Shown: piece by piece, positions 28,750-38,061 of the stretch
Numbering within the stretch: the stretch's first letter is position 1
How the letters are laid out: each line of letters starts with the position of its first letter
Origin: Phycisphaerae bacterium
GTDB taxonomy: Bacteria; Planctomycetota; Phycisphaerae; SM23-33
Assembly: GCA_030745875.1 (NCBI GenBank)
Contig: JASLNT010000001.1
Coordinates: 102,297-166,296 of the forward strand
Reading direction: 5' to 3'
DNA length: 64,000 nucleotides
Notes under the pieces: model-generated
Told to the model about the DNA's origin: nothing
Database searches by the model: none
The model's input: only the letters and a program-made list of their open reading frames with translations
Position numbers and translations under genes: made by a program

Positions 28750-29706
28750 ATGCTTCGGAAATTGTGTTTTCTTGCGTGTGTGTTTGTCGCGTTGGCGGCG
28801 GGGCTTGTTGGTCAGGCGGCCGACAAGAAGAAGGCGCCCGCTGCAACGGCGCCTGAACCGCTGATCAAAGGCGCCTTGCGTCATACTGTCATCGCAGCTG
28901 ACGGATCGAAGGGGAAGGTCTTCAAGATTTCACCGGAGGGCAAGATCGTCTGGGAGTTCAAGGCTCCAAGATGTCACGACGCGTGGATGCTGGACAACGG
29001 CAACGTGCTGGCGACGTACCGGGGCGGAGTAATAGAGATCAGCCCGAAGAAGAAAATCGTCTGGAAATACGAGGTTAAGGGCGAAGTTCACGCGGTCCAG
29101 CGATTGAGCGACGGTAATACGCTGGTGGGCGACCCGGCCCGTGGGCGGCTGATCGAGGTCAACAAGGACGGCAAGATCGTCAAAGAAGTGAAGATGACGT
29201 TCAAAGTCGGCGGGCACGGGATGATGCGCCATGCTCGCAAGCTTAAGAACGGTAACTACTTAGTGGCGCATCACAAGAACAAGGTGATCCGCGAGTATAA
29301 GCCCGACGGCAAGGTGGTGATGGAGATCAAGACCGAGGCGCCGGCGTTCGCGGCGGTGCGGTTGGCGAGCGGAAATACGATGTGCAGCGAGTGGTTCCGG
29401 ATAAAGGAAGTCGACCCCAAGGGCAAGGTAGTCTGGTCGATGACGAAGAAAGAGATCGTCGAACAACTGACGCCAGGCGGGAAGGAAGTCGAGAAAGGCG
29501 AAGCACTTATGACGGGCATACAGATGCTGAGCAACGGGAACATCGCGATCGCCAACTACTTCGGCCACGGAAAAGGGGCGCGAGGCGCCGTGCTGTTCGA
29601 AGTTACGCGAGACAAGAAGGTTGTGTGGCAGTACACGAACAAGAAAGACACCGGCGGAGTCATGGGCGTGCATATAGTCGACGCCAAAAAACCGCACCTG
29701 CGCTAG
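28750..29706 (+). CDS. Secreted PQQ-like/NHL beta-propeller protein
   Basis: The protein has 318 residues with a signal peptide (LCFLACVFVALAAGLVGQAA). Repeated blades have the pattern GKIVWEFKAPRCHDAWMLDN, NGNVLATYRGGVIEI and DGKIVKEVKMTFKVGGHGMM, ending in DKKVVWQYTN. The pattern DGK(I/V)VWE with histidines resembles arylsulfotransferase-like and NHL-repeat propellers. The fold is clear, but the catalytic role is not. A GAGGAG site lies seven bases before the ATG. The propeller may bind a ligand or act as a scaffold in the periplasm. Confidence 0.8.
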   Translation: MLRKLCFLACVFVALAAGLVGQAADKKKAPAATAPEPLIKGALRHTVIAADGSKGKVFKISPEGKIVWEFKAPRCHDAWMLDNGNVLATYRGGVIEISPKKKIVWKYEVKGEVHAVQRLSDGNTLVGDPARGRLIEVNKDGKIVKEVKMTFKVGGHGMMRHARKLKNGNYLVAHHKNKVIREYKPDGKVVMEIKTEAPAFAAVRLASGNTMCSEWFRIKEVDPKGKVVWSMTKKEIVEQLTPGGKEVEKGEALMTGIQMLSNGNIAIANYFGHGKGARGAVLFEVTRDKKVVWQYTNKKDTGGVMGVHIVDAKKPHLR

Positions 29707-29814
29707 GGTGTCGCAGCAGGTCACACAGTTGCACAAACAGACCGGCCTGTGACATATGAAATCGCGGCTGTCAAGTGGATATTACAAACCCTAACAGACT
29801 TACTATCAACGTGT

Positions 29815-29820
29815 TACAAT
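29815..29820 (+). promoter_or_regulatory. Extended -10 promoter of the thermonuclease gene
   Basis: The plus strand reads ACGTGTTACAATAATATG, with TG, one base, TACAAT. It is 60 bases upstream of the start codon at 29880 and just upstream of an inverted repeat. Confidence 0.45.
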
Positions 29821-29845
29821 AATATGCGGATTACCGCCCGAGCGT

Positions 29846-29870
29846 GGTTCACACTTTAAAACTGTGAACC
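29846..29870 (+). promoter_or_regulatory. Inverted repeat in the thermonuclease leader
   Basis: GGTTCACA and TGTGAACC form an eight-base perfect inverted repeat around a nine-base spacer (CTTTAAAAC). It ends ten bases before the start codon, where no ribosome binding site is visible. It could be an operator or a hairpin that covers the translation start. The right half extends into a 16-base match with the intergenic site at 58985-59000. Confidence 0.45.
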
Positions 29871-29879
29871 AATTGTGAC

Positions 29880-30623
29880 ATGTCCGGACGCCCCGATCGT
29901 GACCAGATGACCAGATACAGACGCAAATCGAGCAGTCGCTCAGCCCGGCACGGCATGCGGTATACGCGTCGGAGGGCTTTGGGGTATCTCGCGGCGGTGC
30001 TGATTGCTACGGGAATGATACTGGCCGATCGTATGGGCGTGTTCGGCTGGCGCCCGGAGCCCAGGGCGAAACGATACAATCCGGATGCGGCTGCGATTGC
30101 TCGCAACAACGCCTCAGATTTGCGGACATACCACAACAAGAGCTTCGAGGTTACGTATGTGGTTGACGGCGATACGCTTGATGTGGGCGCGGGGGACAAG
30201 GTGCGCGGCAAGGACGTCACGCGGATTCGCCTCTGGGGGGTCGACACTCCGGAAACCGTCAAACCCGACACTCCCGAGCAGCACTTCGGCCGGGAAGCCT
30301 CCGCATTCACCAAAGATACCTGCATGGGCAAGACGGTGCGGCTGGAACTGGTCGCGAATCGAAACACTCGTGACAAGTACGGGCGGTTGCTCGCATACGT
30401 ATTGACTCCATCGACCGGAGCGGACGGAAACCCGACGTGTCTGAACGCCGAGTTGATTTCACAGGGATACGGATATTGCGACCCGCGTTACGCTCATCCT
30501 CGCAAGACCGAGTTCCGAGCCCTTCAGCAGCAGGCTCGCGGAAACAAGCTGGGACTGTGGGCCGGTGTTAGCGACAAAGACCTTCCACATTACTATCGCG
30601 GCAAGATCAAGCTTGGGCAATGA
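29880..30623 (+). CDS. Membrane-anchored thermonuclease (SNase family)
   Basis: The protein has 247 residues. A basic N-terminus (RRKSSSRSARHGMRYTRRR) and one membrane helix (ALGYLAAVLIATGMILAD) precede the staphylococcal-nuclease fold from about residue 88. Catalytic residues are in place: VVDGDTLDV, RIRLWGVDTPET (Arg117, Asp122, Glu125) and RDKYGRLLAYV (Arg169). It should cleave DNA or RNA with calcium outside the membrane. Start sites at 29880, 29907 and 29955 are all possible and none has a good ribosome binding site. The leader contains an inverted repeat. Confidence 0.85.
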   Translation: MSGRPDRDQMTRYRRKSSSRSARHGMRYTRRRALGYLAAVLIATGMILADRMGVFGWRPEPRAKRYNPDAAAIARNNASDLRTYHNKSFEVTYVVDGDTLDVGAGDKVRGKDVTRIRLWGVDTPETVKPDTPEQHFGREASAFTKDTCMGKTVRLELVANRNTRDKYGRLLAYVLTPSTGADGNPTCLNAELISQGYGYCDPRYAHPRKTEFRALQQQARGNKLGLWAGVSDKDLPHYYRGKIKLGQ

Positions 30624-30701
30624 GCCCGCTGCGACTACAATCGGCTCGACAATGGCGGACACCGAAACCAAACCCGAGTCGGTCTCCAATAAGGTCTGAG
30701 A

Positions 30702-31175
30702 ATGGCGCCCTACCTTATCGACGGGAACAACCTGATTTACGCTCTTGCCGACGCCGGTCGAGAACTCGGGCGGGAAGGCTTGTGCAAACTGCTGGCTCGA
30801 CTGCTGGACGGAAGGCCAGTGACAACCGTTTTCGACGGACCGCCCCCACCGGCGCAAATGGTCAAGCAAATCGAGCAGACAGGCGTCACGGTGGAGTACT
30901 CATCCGACCGCCCCGCCGACGAGGTGATAATCGAACATATCCAGTCCAACTCGGCTCCACGCCGTCTGACCGTAGTAAGCACGGACCGCGAAATCCGTCA
31001 GGCCGCACGACGGCGCCGCTGCATATGCAAAACGAGCCAGGAGTTCGCAACGCTTCTGGAAGAACTCACAAACGCTCCGGCGCGCCGCAATCGCCCCGAA
31101 CCACCGGAGAAAACCGATGGCCTGAGCGGACGACATGTCGACAAATGGATGAAGGAGTTCGGGTACGAAGAGTGA
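30702..31175 (+). CDS. NYN domain (YacP-like) ribonuclease
   Basis: The protein has 157 residues. It matches the NYN/YacP family of PIN-like nucleases: the acidic residue and asparagine in YLIDGNNLIY, VTTVFDGPPP, RPADEVIIEHI and VVSTDREIRQAAR give four acidic positions for metal binding. YacP (Rae1 in Bacillus) cleaves mRNA at the ribosome. The fold and active-site pattern are clear; the cellular target is inferred. It follows the thermonuclease gene by 78 bases. Confidence 0.85.
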   Translation: MAPYLIDGNNLIYALADAGRELGREGLCKLLARLLDGRPVTTVFDGPPPPAQMVKQIEQTGVTVEYSSDRPADEVIIEHIQSNSAPRRLTVVSTDREIRQAARRRRCICKTSQEFATLLEELTNAPARRNRPEPPEKTDGLSGRHVDKWMKEFGYEE

Positions 31176-31209
31176 CGCTTCTTCGCAACCGAGTCGCAGT
31201 AGTATTTGC

Positions 31210-31932
31210 CTACGACATTGGGGGAGTTACTCCGGGGTTCGACCCAACTTCGCCGGATGCATCCAACCGGAAATCAGCGGCGGAGTATCCTCTTGCGAAC
31301 TTCGCCTGGACGATCAGACAAGTAAACAACGCCAAACACGGATAGGCCAGGAATCTGGCGTAGAAGAAGGCCTGAGCGATCTGGTCGGGCGTTTGGCCCA
31401 GAGCGGCGTCGGCGCTCGTCAGTTCACCAAAGTTAAACAGGGCTCCGCAGGATAAACTGCTGGAGAGGATCGGTTTCCACGGTATAAGCATCAGAAGCAA
31501 AGGCAGCGACCAGTTAAATGCGCTGATAAATCCCGCCATTCCGCCGGTGCGCTCAACCAGCGACAGCTTCACCGCAAACATCATCATAATAACCAGCACC
31601 AGACACAGCGCCAGGGCCGCAAACCGAGTACCGGGCAGACCGTATGTCAGCGCCAGGCGGATGATGCTCGCAAGATCATCCTCTGATTCCGCAGGTTTGC
31701 TGGTCGCCTTGGTTGCGGCGGCTGTGACAGCCGGTCCCGTATCCGGCTGGGTCGTCGCCCCCGCGACGGTGGGATCATCAAGCACTCTGGCGAAATGTAC
31801 GGCGATCGTACCGCCAATCTGCGCGAGAATGCAGAGAATCAAGAGTGTTGCGATGACGTTCTTCGCGGCCCGAATTGATCGGAACGCAATTGCATATTCC
31901 GGGCGGCGTGTGGTCTGGCTTATATGTTGCAT
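31210..31932 (-). CDS. Multi-pass membrane protein of unknown function
   Basis: The protein has 240 residues with four or five hydrophobic segments: VIATLLILCILAQIGGTIAV, TRFAALALCLVLVIMMMFAV, FNWSLPLLLMLIPWKPIL and FFYARFLAYPCLALFTCLIV. A threonine/alanine-rich loop separates the first two. No family is recognised. The ATG at 31932 has an AAAGGAG site. It lies 47 bases downstream of hemL and may be transcribed with it. Confidence 0.7.
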   Translation of the reverse strand: MQHISQTTRRPEYAIAFRSIRAAKNVIATLLILCILAQIGGTIAVHFARVLDDPTVAGATTQPDTGPAVTAAATKATSKPAESEDDLASIIRLALTYGLPGTRFAALALCLVLVIMMMFAVKLSLVERTGGMAGFISAFNWSLPLLLMLIPWKPILSSSLSCGALFNFGELTSADAALGQTPDQIAQAFFYARFLAYPCLALFTCLIVQAKFARGYSAADFRLDASGEVGSNPGVTPPMS

Positions 31933-31979
31933 GAGACGCTCCTTTCGAAAACACGTTTCGAGGCGGTTCGGCGGGTTTT

Positions 31980-33287
31980 CTACATGAGTTCCGCCGCAGC
32001 GGCGAAGGCGGATTTGGCGGCCTGTATTGTATGATCGACGTCGGCGTCGGTGTGTGCGGCCGAAACCAGCATCGCCTCAAACTGACTTGGTGCGAGGTAA
32101 ATCCCCGCATCAAGCATCGTGTGGAAGTACGCGGCGTGGGCCTTGGTGTTAGACGCCGAAGCCGACGTGAAATCCGTTACGGGTCCGGGCGTGAAGAAGC
32201 AGCACATCATCGCTCCGACGCGGTTGAAGCACACCTTCGCCCCGATACCGGCGTCTATGGCGGCGGCTTGCATTCCGGCGGCAATTTCAGCGGAAACCGC
32301 TTCCAGGCGATCGTAGAATCCTTCGACCCTGAGCTCAGCCAGAGTCGCCAGCCCGGCAGCCATAGCGGCGGGGTTGCCCGACAGCGTCCCGGCCTGGTAG
32401 ACATTACCGACCGGCGCGAGGTTCTGCATAATATCGGCCCGACCGCCGAAGGCTCCTACGGGCATACATCCTCCGATGATCTTGCCCAGCGTAGTCAGGT
32501 CCGGCTTGACGCCGTAGAGACCCTGTGCCCCGCCGTAAGCTACTCGGAAACCAGTTATCACTTCGTCGAAAATCAGCAACGTATCGTGCTTGTCGCACAG
32601 ATCGCGGAGCCCCTGAAGATATCCCGGACCTGGGAGGACGACTCCCATATTGCCTGCAATCGGCTCGACCAAAACGGCCGCCACATCGCTGGGATTCTCC
32701 TTGAGAATGGTCTCAACACCCGCAAGATCGTTGTATTCCACCAGCAATGTCTGGGCGGCGGCTCCAGCCGGTACGCCGGGGCTTGACGGCGTGCCCAACG
32801 TGGCGGCTCCGCTGCCGGCGGCCACCAGGAACGAATCGGAATGACCGTGATAGCATCCGATGCATTTGATGATCTTGTCGCGTCCGGTAACACCGCGTGC
32901 AAGCCTTACGGCGCTCATGACCGCTTCGGTCCCGCTGGAGACGAACCGCACCTGCTCAATCGATTCAATCGCCGCAGCCACCGTCGCGCCCAGTTTCGTC
33001 TCGACTTCTGTCGGCGCTCCGTATGTTGTCCCGTTGCGAACGGCCTTGTTTATTGCAGTGACGACCGGCTCGGAGGCGTGTCCGAGTATAGCGGGCCCGT
33101 ATCCGCACACGTAATCAACGTACGTGTTGTCGTCGATGTCGGTAATCTGCGAGCCCTTGGCCTTGGCGATTATCGGCGGCGTTCCGCCAACGGCGGCAAA
33201 CGCGCGCACCGGGGAGTTAACGCCTCCGACCAACACTTTGTTCGCATGTGCGAAGGCCGCTTCCGATTTTTCGGTTCTTCTTGGCAT
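31980..33287 (-). CDS. hemL: Glutamate-1-semialdehyde 2,1-aminomutase
   Basis: The protein has 435 residues, full length. It converts glutamate-1-semialdehyde to 5-aminolevulinate with pyridoxal phosphate in the C5 haem pathway. The PLP sites are visible: SSGTEAVMSAVRLAR near the N-terminus, LLIFDEVITGFR with the aspartate, and LTTLGKIIGGCMPVGAFGG with the lysine. It starts with RRTEKSEAAFAHANKVLVGGVNSPVRAF, typical of HemL. No strong ribosome binding site is seen before the ATG at 33287. It lies downstream of leuS on the same strand. Confidence 0.95.
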   Translation of the reverse strand: MPRRTEKSEAAFAHANKVLVGGVNSPVRAFAAVGGTPPIIAKAKGSQITDIDDNTYVDYVCGYGPAILGHASEPVVTAINKAVRNGTTYGAPTEVETKLGATVAAAIESIEQVRFVSSGTEAVMSAVRLARGVTGRDKIIKCIGCYHGHSDSFLVAAGSGAATLGTPSSPGVPAGAAAQTLLVEYNDLAGVETILKENPSDVAAVLVEPIAGNMGVVLPGPGYLQGLRDLCDKHDTLLIFDEVITGFRVAYGGAQGLYGVKPDLTTLGKIIGGCMPVGAFGGRADIMQNLAPVGNVYQAGTLSGNPAAMAAGLATLAELRVEGFYDRLEAVSAEIAAGMQAAAIDAGIGAKVCFNRVGAMMCCFFTPGPVTDFTSASASNTKAHAAYFHTMLDAGIYLAPSQFEAMLVSAAHTDADVDHTIQAAKSAFAAAAELM

Positions 33288-33341
33288 ACTATTGTCAGCC
33301 CGAATTTTGCGGGCCTCTCCTTGTCAATCCTTGATCGCCGA

Positions 33342-36146
33342 CTATTTTACCACGAGATTAACCATACGGTTAGGAACTACAATCTCTTTTATGATTTCCT
33401 TGCCTTCAATCGCGCCCGCCACTTTTTCGTCCGCTTTGGCGGCTTGGAGTATCTGGTCGTTTGTGGCGTCGGCGGCGACGGTTATGCGGCTCTTTAACTT
33501 ACCGTTTATCTGAACTGGAAGTTCCAGGGTGTCGACGGTCAGCATATTCTCGTCAAATACCGGCCAAGCCTCGTAGGTCAATGTTTTGTCGTGCCCGAGT
33601 ACTCGCCAAAGCTCTTCGCATATGTGCGGAGCCATCGGAGCCAGCAGCAGCACGAACCGCTCGGCCTGGTCGCCTGCGATCTTGCCCGTGCGATAAACCG
33701 CATTTACAAATTCCGTAAGCGCCGCGATCGCAGTGTTGAACTTCAGCGCATCGTAATCTTCGGACACTTTCTTGATGAGCTTGTGTAGTTGACGTTCGAT
33801 ATCGTCATCACGCGGCGCGTCAGCGATAAGCGACTCGGTGATATTGCCATCGGAATCTTCGTCGCCCGCAACCATACGCCACACGCGCCGCAGGAATCTG
33901 AACATGCCCGGTATATCGCGCGTGTTCCACGGTTTTGAGGAGTCAAGCGGGCCCATGAACATCTCGTAGAGCCTGAATGTGTCGGCTCCGTATTCGGCGA
34001 TAACGTCATCGGGATTAACAACGTTCTTCAGGCTCTTGGACATCTTCTCGACCGACTCGGTTAATTCGCCTCCGGTCGATTTCTGCATCGGCTTATCGCC
34101 TGTCAGGTCAACGTCGTCGTAGCCGACATACACGCCGCGCGGATCGCGATATGCGAAACTTCGAATCATGCCCTGATTGAACAGTTTTCCGAACGGTTCG
34201 GGCACGGTCGCGTGCCCCAGGTCGAACAGCACTTTGTGCCAGAACCTGGCGTACAGGAGGTGTAGGACGGCGTGTTCGGCGCCTCCGATGTAAAGGTCCA
34301 CCCCGCCCAGCGGATTGTCTTCGGACGGACCCATCCAGTACTTCTCAATCTCCGGGTCGCAGAAGTTCTCGTCGTTGTCGGGATCCAGATACCGCAGGTA
34401 ATACCAGCACGATCCGGCCCATTGGGGCATGGTGTTCAGTTCGCGTTTCGCCTCGCCGCCGCAGGTGGGGCAGACAACGTTAAGCCAGTCGGAGGCCTTG
34501 CCCAGCGGCGGACTTGGCGGCGCGTCGGGATCGTCGCTGACCGCCGGCGAGAAATCGTCCATCTCGGGCAGTTCCAGCGGCAGATCGGCTTCATTCAATG
34601 GTACGCTGTGACATTCAGGGCAATGTATTATCGGGAAGGGTTCGCCCCAATACCGCTGGCGCGAGAACAACCAGTCGCGGAGTTTGTAGTTTGTGGCGAA
34701 TCGCCCGGCGCCCTCGGCATCGAGCGCCTCGGTGATCTTCTGCTTGAACTCGGCGGTCGCGAGCCCGTCGTACTCGTCGCTGTTGACAGCCGTCCCTTCG
34801 CCGACATAGCCCCGCCAGTCGACCCCATCGGGCGGAACTACAACCTGCACGATCGGCAAGTCAAACTTCGTGGCGAATTCGAAGTCGCGAGTGTCGTGCG
34901 CGGGAACGGCCATGATCGCGCCCGTTCCGTAACCCATCATCACATAGTCAGCCACCCAGATCGGAATCTTCTCGTCGTTGACGGGATTAATCGCATAGGC
35001 GCCGGTGAACTGTCCTGTTTTTTCCTTGGTGTCGGCGGTCCGTTCGAGTTCCGACTTGCCGGCGGCGGCGTCAACGTACGCCCTGACCGCCTGGCGACAT
35101 TCCTCGGTGGTTATGGATTCAACCAGCGCATGCTCGGGAGCCAGCACCATGTAGGTGGCTCCGAACAGCGTATCGGGGCGTGTTGTGTAAACGTCGATAG
35201 CTTCTTCGCATCCGTCTATGGGGAAAGTAACTTCGGCGCCTTCGGACTTGCCAATCCAGTTGCGCTGCATGATCTTGACCGATTCAGGCCAGTCCAGCGC
35301 GTCAACATCCTCAAGCAGGCGGTCGCAGTACGCGGTGATCCGCAGCATCCACTGCTTGAGATTTCGTCGGAACACCGGATGGTCGCCGCGATCGCTGCGC
35401 CCTTCGTTGGTGACCTCCTCATTGCTCAGCACCGTACCCAGCGCCGGACACCAGTTAACCGGAACTTCATCAACATACGCCAGCCGATGCGCGTCGATCA
35501 CGGCTCGCTGCTGATCGTCGTCGAGATCAGTGAAGCGAACCACGTCGGACGGCGTCCCGCCAATCGCAGCAATATCATCGCCTGCCGGAGGGATCATCGC
35601 ATTACCGAACAGATCCAGCACGAGTTGCCCGCTCTCAAGGCAGTCGACCAGTTCGCCGATCGGGCGTGCTGAGTTGGTCTCAGGGTTGTACCAACTGTTG
35701 AACAGTTGCAGGAATATCCACTGCGTCCAGCGGTAGTACTTCACGTCGGTGGTGGCCAGACGGCGGGACCAGTCGTACGAGAAACCGAACATCTTTATCT
35801 GGCGTTCAATGTTGGCGATATTATCGTTCGTTGTCTTGGCCGGGTGCACGCCGTGCTCCACTGCGTACTGCTCGGCCGGCAGGCCGAACGAATCGTAACC
35901 CATCGGGTGCAATACGTTGTAGCCCTTCATCCGGGCGTATCGGCAGACAATGTCCGTGGCGGTGTAACCTTCGGGGTGTCCAACGTGCAGACCGGCTCCG
36001 CTGGGATACGGAAACATATCAAGGACATAGAGTTTGGGCTTGTCGACGAAGCCCGCATCACCGGGATTCGGCTGGACAAAGGTCTGGTTCTCGTCCCAAT
36101 ACTGCTGCCACTGAGTTTCAATGGCGTTAAAATCATATCCGGGCAT
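33342..36146 (-). CDS. leuS: Leucyl-tRNA synthetase
   Basis: The protein has 934 residues, full length, and charges tRNA-Leu. The class I signatures are present: [20 protein letters not shown] (HIGH region) and [13 protein letters not shown] (KMSKS). The editing domain contains [19 protein letters not shown] and the [15 protein letters not shown] motif, so proofreading should work. A zinc-ribbon-like CPTCGG segment is seen (residues near 560). The ATG at 36146 has a GGAG site. It is divergent from the phosphoesterase gene. Confidence 0.97.
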   Translation of the reverse strand: MPGYDFNAIETQWQQYWDENQTFVQPNPGDAGFVDKPKLYVLDMFPYPSGAGLHVGHPEGYTATDIVCRYARMKGYNVLHPMGYDSFGLPAEQYAVEHGVHPAKTTNDNIANIERQIKMFGFSYDWSRRLATTDVKYYRWTQWIFLQLFNSWYNPETNSARPIGELVDCLESGQLVLDLFGNAMIPPAGDDIAAIGGTPSDVVRFTDLDDDQQRAVIDAHRLAYVDEVPVNWCPALGTVLSNEEVTNEGRSDRGDHPVFRRNLKQWMLRITAYCDRLLEDVDALDWPESVKIMQRNWIGKSEGAEVTFPIDGCEEAIDVYTTRPDTLFGATYMVLAPEHALVESITTEECRQAVRAYVDAAAGKSELERTADTKEKTGQFTGAYAINPVNDEKIPIWVADYVMMGYGTGAIMAVPAHDTRDFEFATKFDLPIVQVVVPPDGVDWRGYVGEGTAVNSDEYDGLATAEFKQKITEALDAEGAGRFATNYKLRDWLFSRQRYWGEPFPIIHCPECHSVPLNEADLPLELPEMDDFSPAVSDDPDAPPSPPLGKASDWLNVVCPTCGGEAKRELNTMPQWAGSCWYYLRYLDPDNDENFCDPEIEKYWMGPSEDNPLGGVDLYIGGAEHAVLHLLYARFWHKVLFDLGHATVPEPFGKLFNQGMIRSFAYRDPRGVYVGYDDVDLTGDKPMQKSTGGELTESVEKMSKSLKNVVNPDDVIAEYGADTFRLYEMFMGPLDSSKPWNTRDIPGMFRFLRRVWRMVAGDEDSDGNITESLIADAPRDDDIERQLHKLIKKVSEDYDALKFNTAIAALTEFVNAVYRTGKIAGDQAERFVLLLAPMAPHICEELWRVLGHDKTLTYEAWPVFDENMLTVDTLELPVQINGKLKSRITVAADATNDQILQAAKADEKVAGAIEGKEIIKEIVVPNRMVNLVVK

Positions 36147-36333
36147 GGTTACTCCTGCAGGCTCTGCGCCGGCGCTGGACTATCTTAGAATTCCGAAAAC
36201 TACGCTTCCGGAGAATCAATTTCTACGTCACGAGCGGGCGGAAGTCAAGGCGACTCGGAACGCAAGGGGCCCGAACGGACGGGAATCATCGAGATCGGAC
36301 GAATTTCATTGTTGACCGGCGGTCTTGTCAGTT

Positions 36334-37371
36334 ATGCTTCACGCTATGGGAATTTCGCATACTCCAGGATTAATCGTGTTCTTAGCGGTGGTTCTAGTGA
36401 TCTCGGCGGCTACGGCGGGGTACGTTATTGCATGGATCGGGCGAAAGCTCAAGCACCGCCCGGAGCCCAGCCGATCGGCGCTGGCCAAGTGGACCAGGCG
36501 CGACGTGCTGGGGCTGGCCGGGGGCGGACTGGCCTGTATCGCCTGGGGAGGATTCTATGAGCCTTATCGCCTGGAAGTCACGCGTACTCGAATTGTCTCG
36601 CCAAAACTTCGCGGCGCCGACAGACCCGTACGGATAGTGCAAATCTCGGATTTGCACTGCGATCCGACACTGCGAAATGAGCCCAAACTGCCCGGTCTGA
36701 TCGCCCCTCTGAAACCGGACATTATCGTGTACACCGGTGATTCAATTAACTCCATAGAAGGCCTGCCCAACTTCCGCAATTGCCTGGCGGAAATCGCACA
36801 AATCGCCCCTGTATACGCCACACGGGGAAACTGGGACGTCAGCTTCGGCCCACGTATTAACTACTTCGGACAACCCAACGTGACGGAATTGGACGGTTCA
36901 AATCAGTTGATCGAGGCGGCCGGAACGCGTCTGTGGGTGGCCGGTATTAAAGTTCTGGACGCACCAAGCAGATATTGGGACAACGACCTTTCGTCGGAGG
37001 AGCGTCTGGACAACGCTCTGGCCGGTATTCCCGAAGAAGACTTCAAGGTTTTCCTGTATCACTATCCGGACGAGGTTAACTCACTGGCCGATCGCGGAGT
37101 CGATCTGCACTGCGCCGGACACACTCACGGCGGACAAGTAGCCATGCCGTTCTACGGAGCACTGGTGACGGTCTCGAAGTTCGGTAAGAAGTATGAAGCA
37201 GGCCTCTACTCTATCAGCAGGAAACAACCGCAACCGGACATGCACTTGTACGTCAATCGCGGTATCGGAATGGAAGGATACGCTCCGAGAGTTCGTTTCT
37301 GGTGCCGCCCCGAAATCAGCCTGATCGAACTGGCCCCGCCGGGTTCTCCAGCCACGGATAAACACGGATGA
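36334..37371 (+). CDS. Membrane-anchored metallophosphoesterase
   Basis: The protein has about 345 residues. A hydrophobic N-terminus and a short basic WTRRDVLGLAGGG segment suggest a membrane anchor. The calcineurin-like metallophosphoesterase motifs are all present: QISDLHCD, VYTGDSIN, ATRGNWD (a GNHD variant) and CAGHTHGGQV. YaeI-type members hydrolyse phosphodiesters in envelope lipids or nucleotides. The start is uncertain (36325 TTG, 36334 or 36346). The last codons and the stop are contributed by an arm of the palindromic repeat family (37351-37380), giving the tail PATDKHG. Confidence 0.85.
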   Translation: MLHAMGISHTPGLIVFLAVVLVISAATAGYVIAWIGRKLKHRPEPSRSALAKWTRRDVLGLAGGGLACIAWGGFYEPYRLEVTRTRIVSPKLRGADRPVRIVQISDLHCDPTLRNEPKLPGLIAPLKPDIIVYTGDSINSIEGLPNFRNCLAEIAQIAPVYATRGNWDVSFGPRINYFGQPNVTELDGSNQLIEAAGTRLWVAGIKVLDAPSRYWDNDLSSEERLDNALAGIPEEDFKVFLYHYPDEVNSLADRGVDLHCAGHTHGGQVAMPFYGALVTVSKFGKKYEAGLYSISRKQPQPDMHLYVNRGIGMEGYAPRVRFWCRPEISLIELAPPGSPATDKHG

Positions 37372-37380
37372 ACACGGATA
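37351..37380 (+). repeat. Single arm of the GGATGAACACGGAT repeat family
   Basis: This copy reads GCCACGGATAAACACGGATG and then AACACGGATA, the same unit as the arms of the elements at 37847 and 39412. It overlaps the end of the phosphoesterase gene. It is the left flank of the GxxExxY gene. Confidence 0.8.
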
Positions 37381-37415
37381 TTTCTTTTTCTAACGACTTT
37401 TGAAACTTGGACTGA

Positions 37416-37850
37416 ATGGCTGAGAAGACACGACTTCAGTATGAGGAAATGACCGGCGCTATTCTTCGTGTGGCGTTTGATGTCAGTAATGAACTGGGGT
37501 GCGGGTTTCTTGAGAAGGTATATGAAAACGCCATGGCTATCGGGCTCCGGGCCGGCGGGCTGAAGGTCGCCCAGCAGACGCCCGTTCGTGTGAAGTATCT
37601 CGGACAAATCGTCGGAGATTACATAGCTGACATGATCGTGGACAATACGGTTCTCGTGGAAATCAAGGCCACCGAGCAGCACAATCCCCTATATGTCGCC
37701 CAAACGCTAAACTACCTGAAGGCGACAGGCCTCGAGGTCGGGCTGCTGTTGAACTTCGGGAAACCAAAACTGGCTTACAAACGCCTGCTTTCAAAAGAAC
37801 TGCTTACGAAACCCGATCAGCATACCGGCGAATCCCATGCGGGTTCTTAG
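37416..37850 (+). CDS. GxxExxY family protein
   Basis: The protein has 144 residues. It matches the GxxExxY family (PF13366): the region GCGFLEKVYENAM contains the G, E and Y of the name, and IVDNTVLVEIKATEQHN has the acidic/lysine pattern of a restriction-like nuclease fold. The function is unknown. Genes of this type often sit beside short dispersed repeats, as here. The stop codon lies inside the left arm of the palindromic element at 37847, so gene and repeat are physically joined. Several residues suggest a PD-(D/E)xK-like active site, but this is inference. Confidence 0.8.
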   Translation: MAEKTRLQYEEMTGAILRVAFDVSNELGCGFLEKVYENAMAIGLRAGGLKVAQQTPVRVKYLGQIVGDYIADMIVDNTVLVEIKATEQHNPLYVAQTLNYLKATGLEVGLLLNFGKPKLAYKRLLSKELLTKPDQHTGESHAGS

Positions 37851-38001
37851 CCACGGATGAACACGGATAAACACGGATGAGCTGCTAGATTCTGAACCGC
37901 CCGGTGCGCTGGTTTGCGTGACTTGTCAGTATGATAATCTTGAGAGCAGGTTTTTGACAAAAAAAGAACATCCGTGTTCATCCGTGTTCATCCGTGGCTA
38001 A
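37847..38001. repeat. Palindromic miniature element A
   Basis: A left arm (37847-37879) and right arm (37969-38001) are 33-base inverted repeats with one mismatch, built from the unit CACGGATGAA. Between them lies a 23-base core (TGAACCGCCCGGTGCGCTGG then TTT at 37893-37915), which recurs inverted in element B with one mismatch. The structure resembles a non-autonomous palindromic (MITE-like) element of about 155 bases. No coding capacity and no target duplication were seen. Confidence 0.75.
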
Positions 38002-38061
38002 AAGAGCCACCGTTAAAGCGCCGGGCCACAACGACACAACGATAAAGGAGCCAAGAGCGCC

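Noticed and set aside
34272..35672. A long plus-strand reading frame opposite leuS
   Set aside because: It lies entirely antisense to a full-length leucyl-tRNA synthetase and has a composition typical of a frame complementary to a GC-rich gene.
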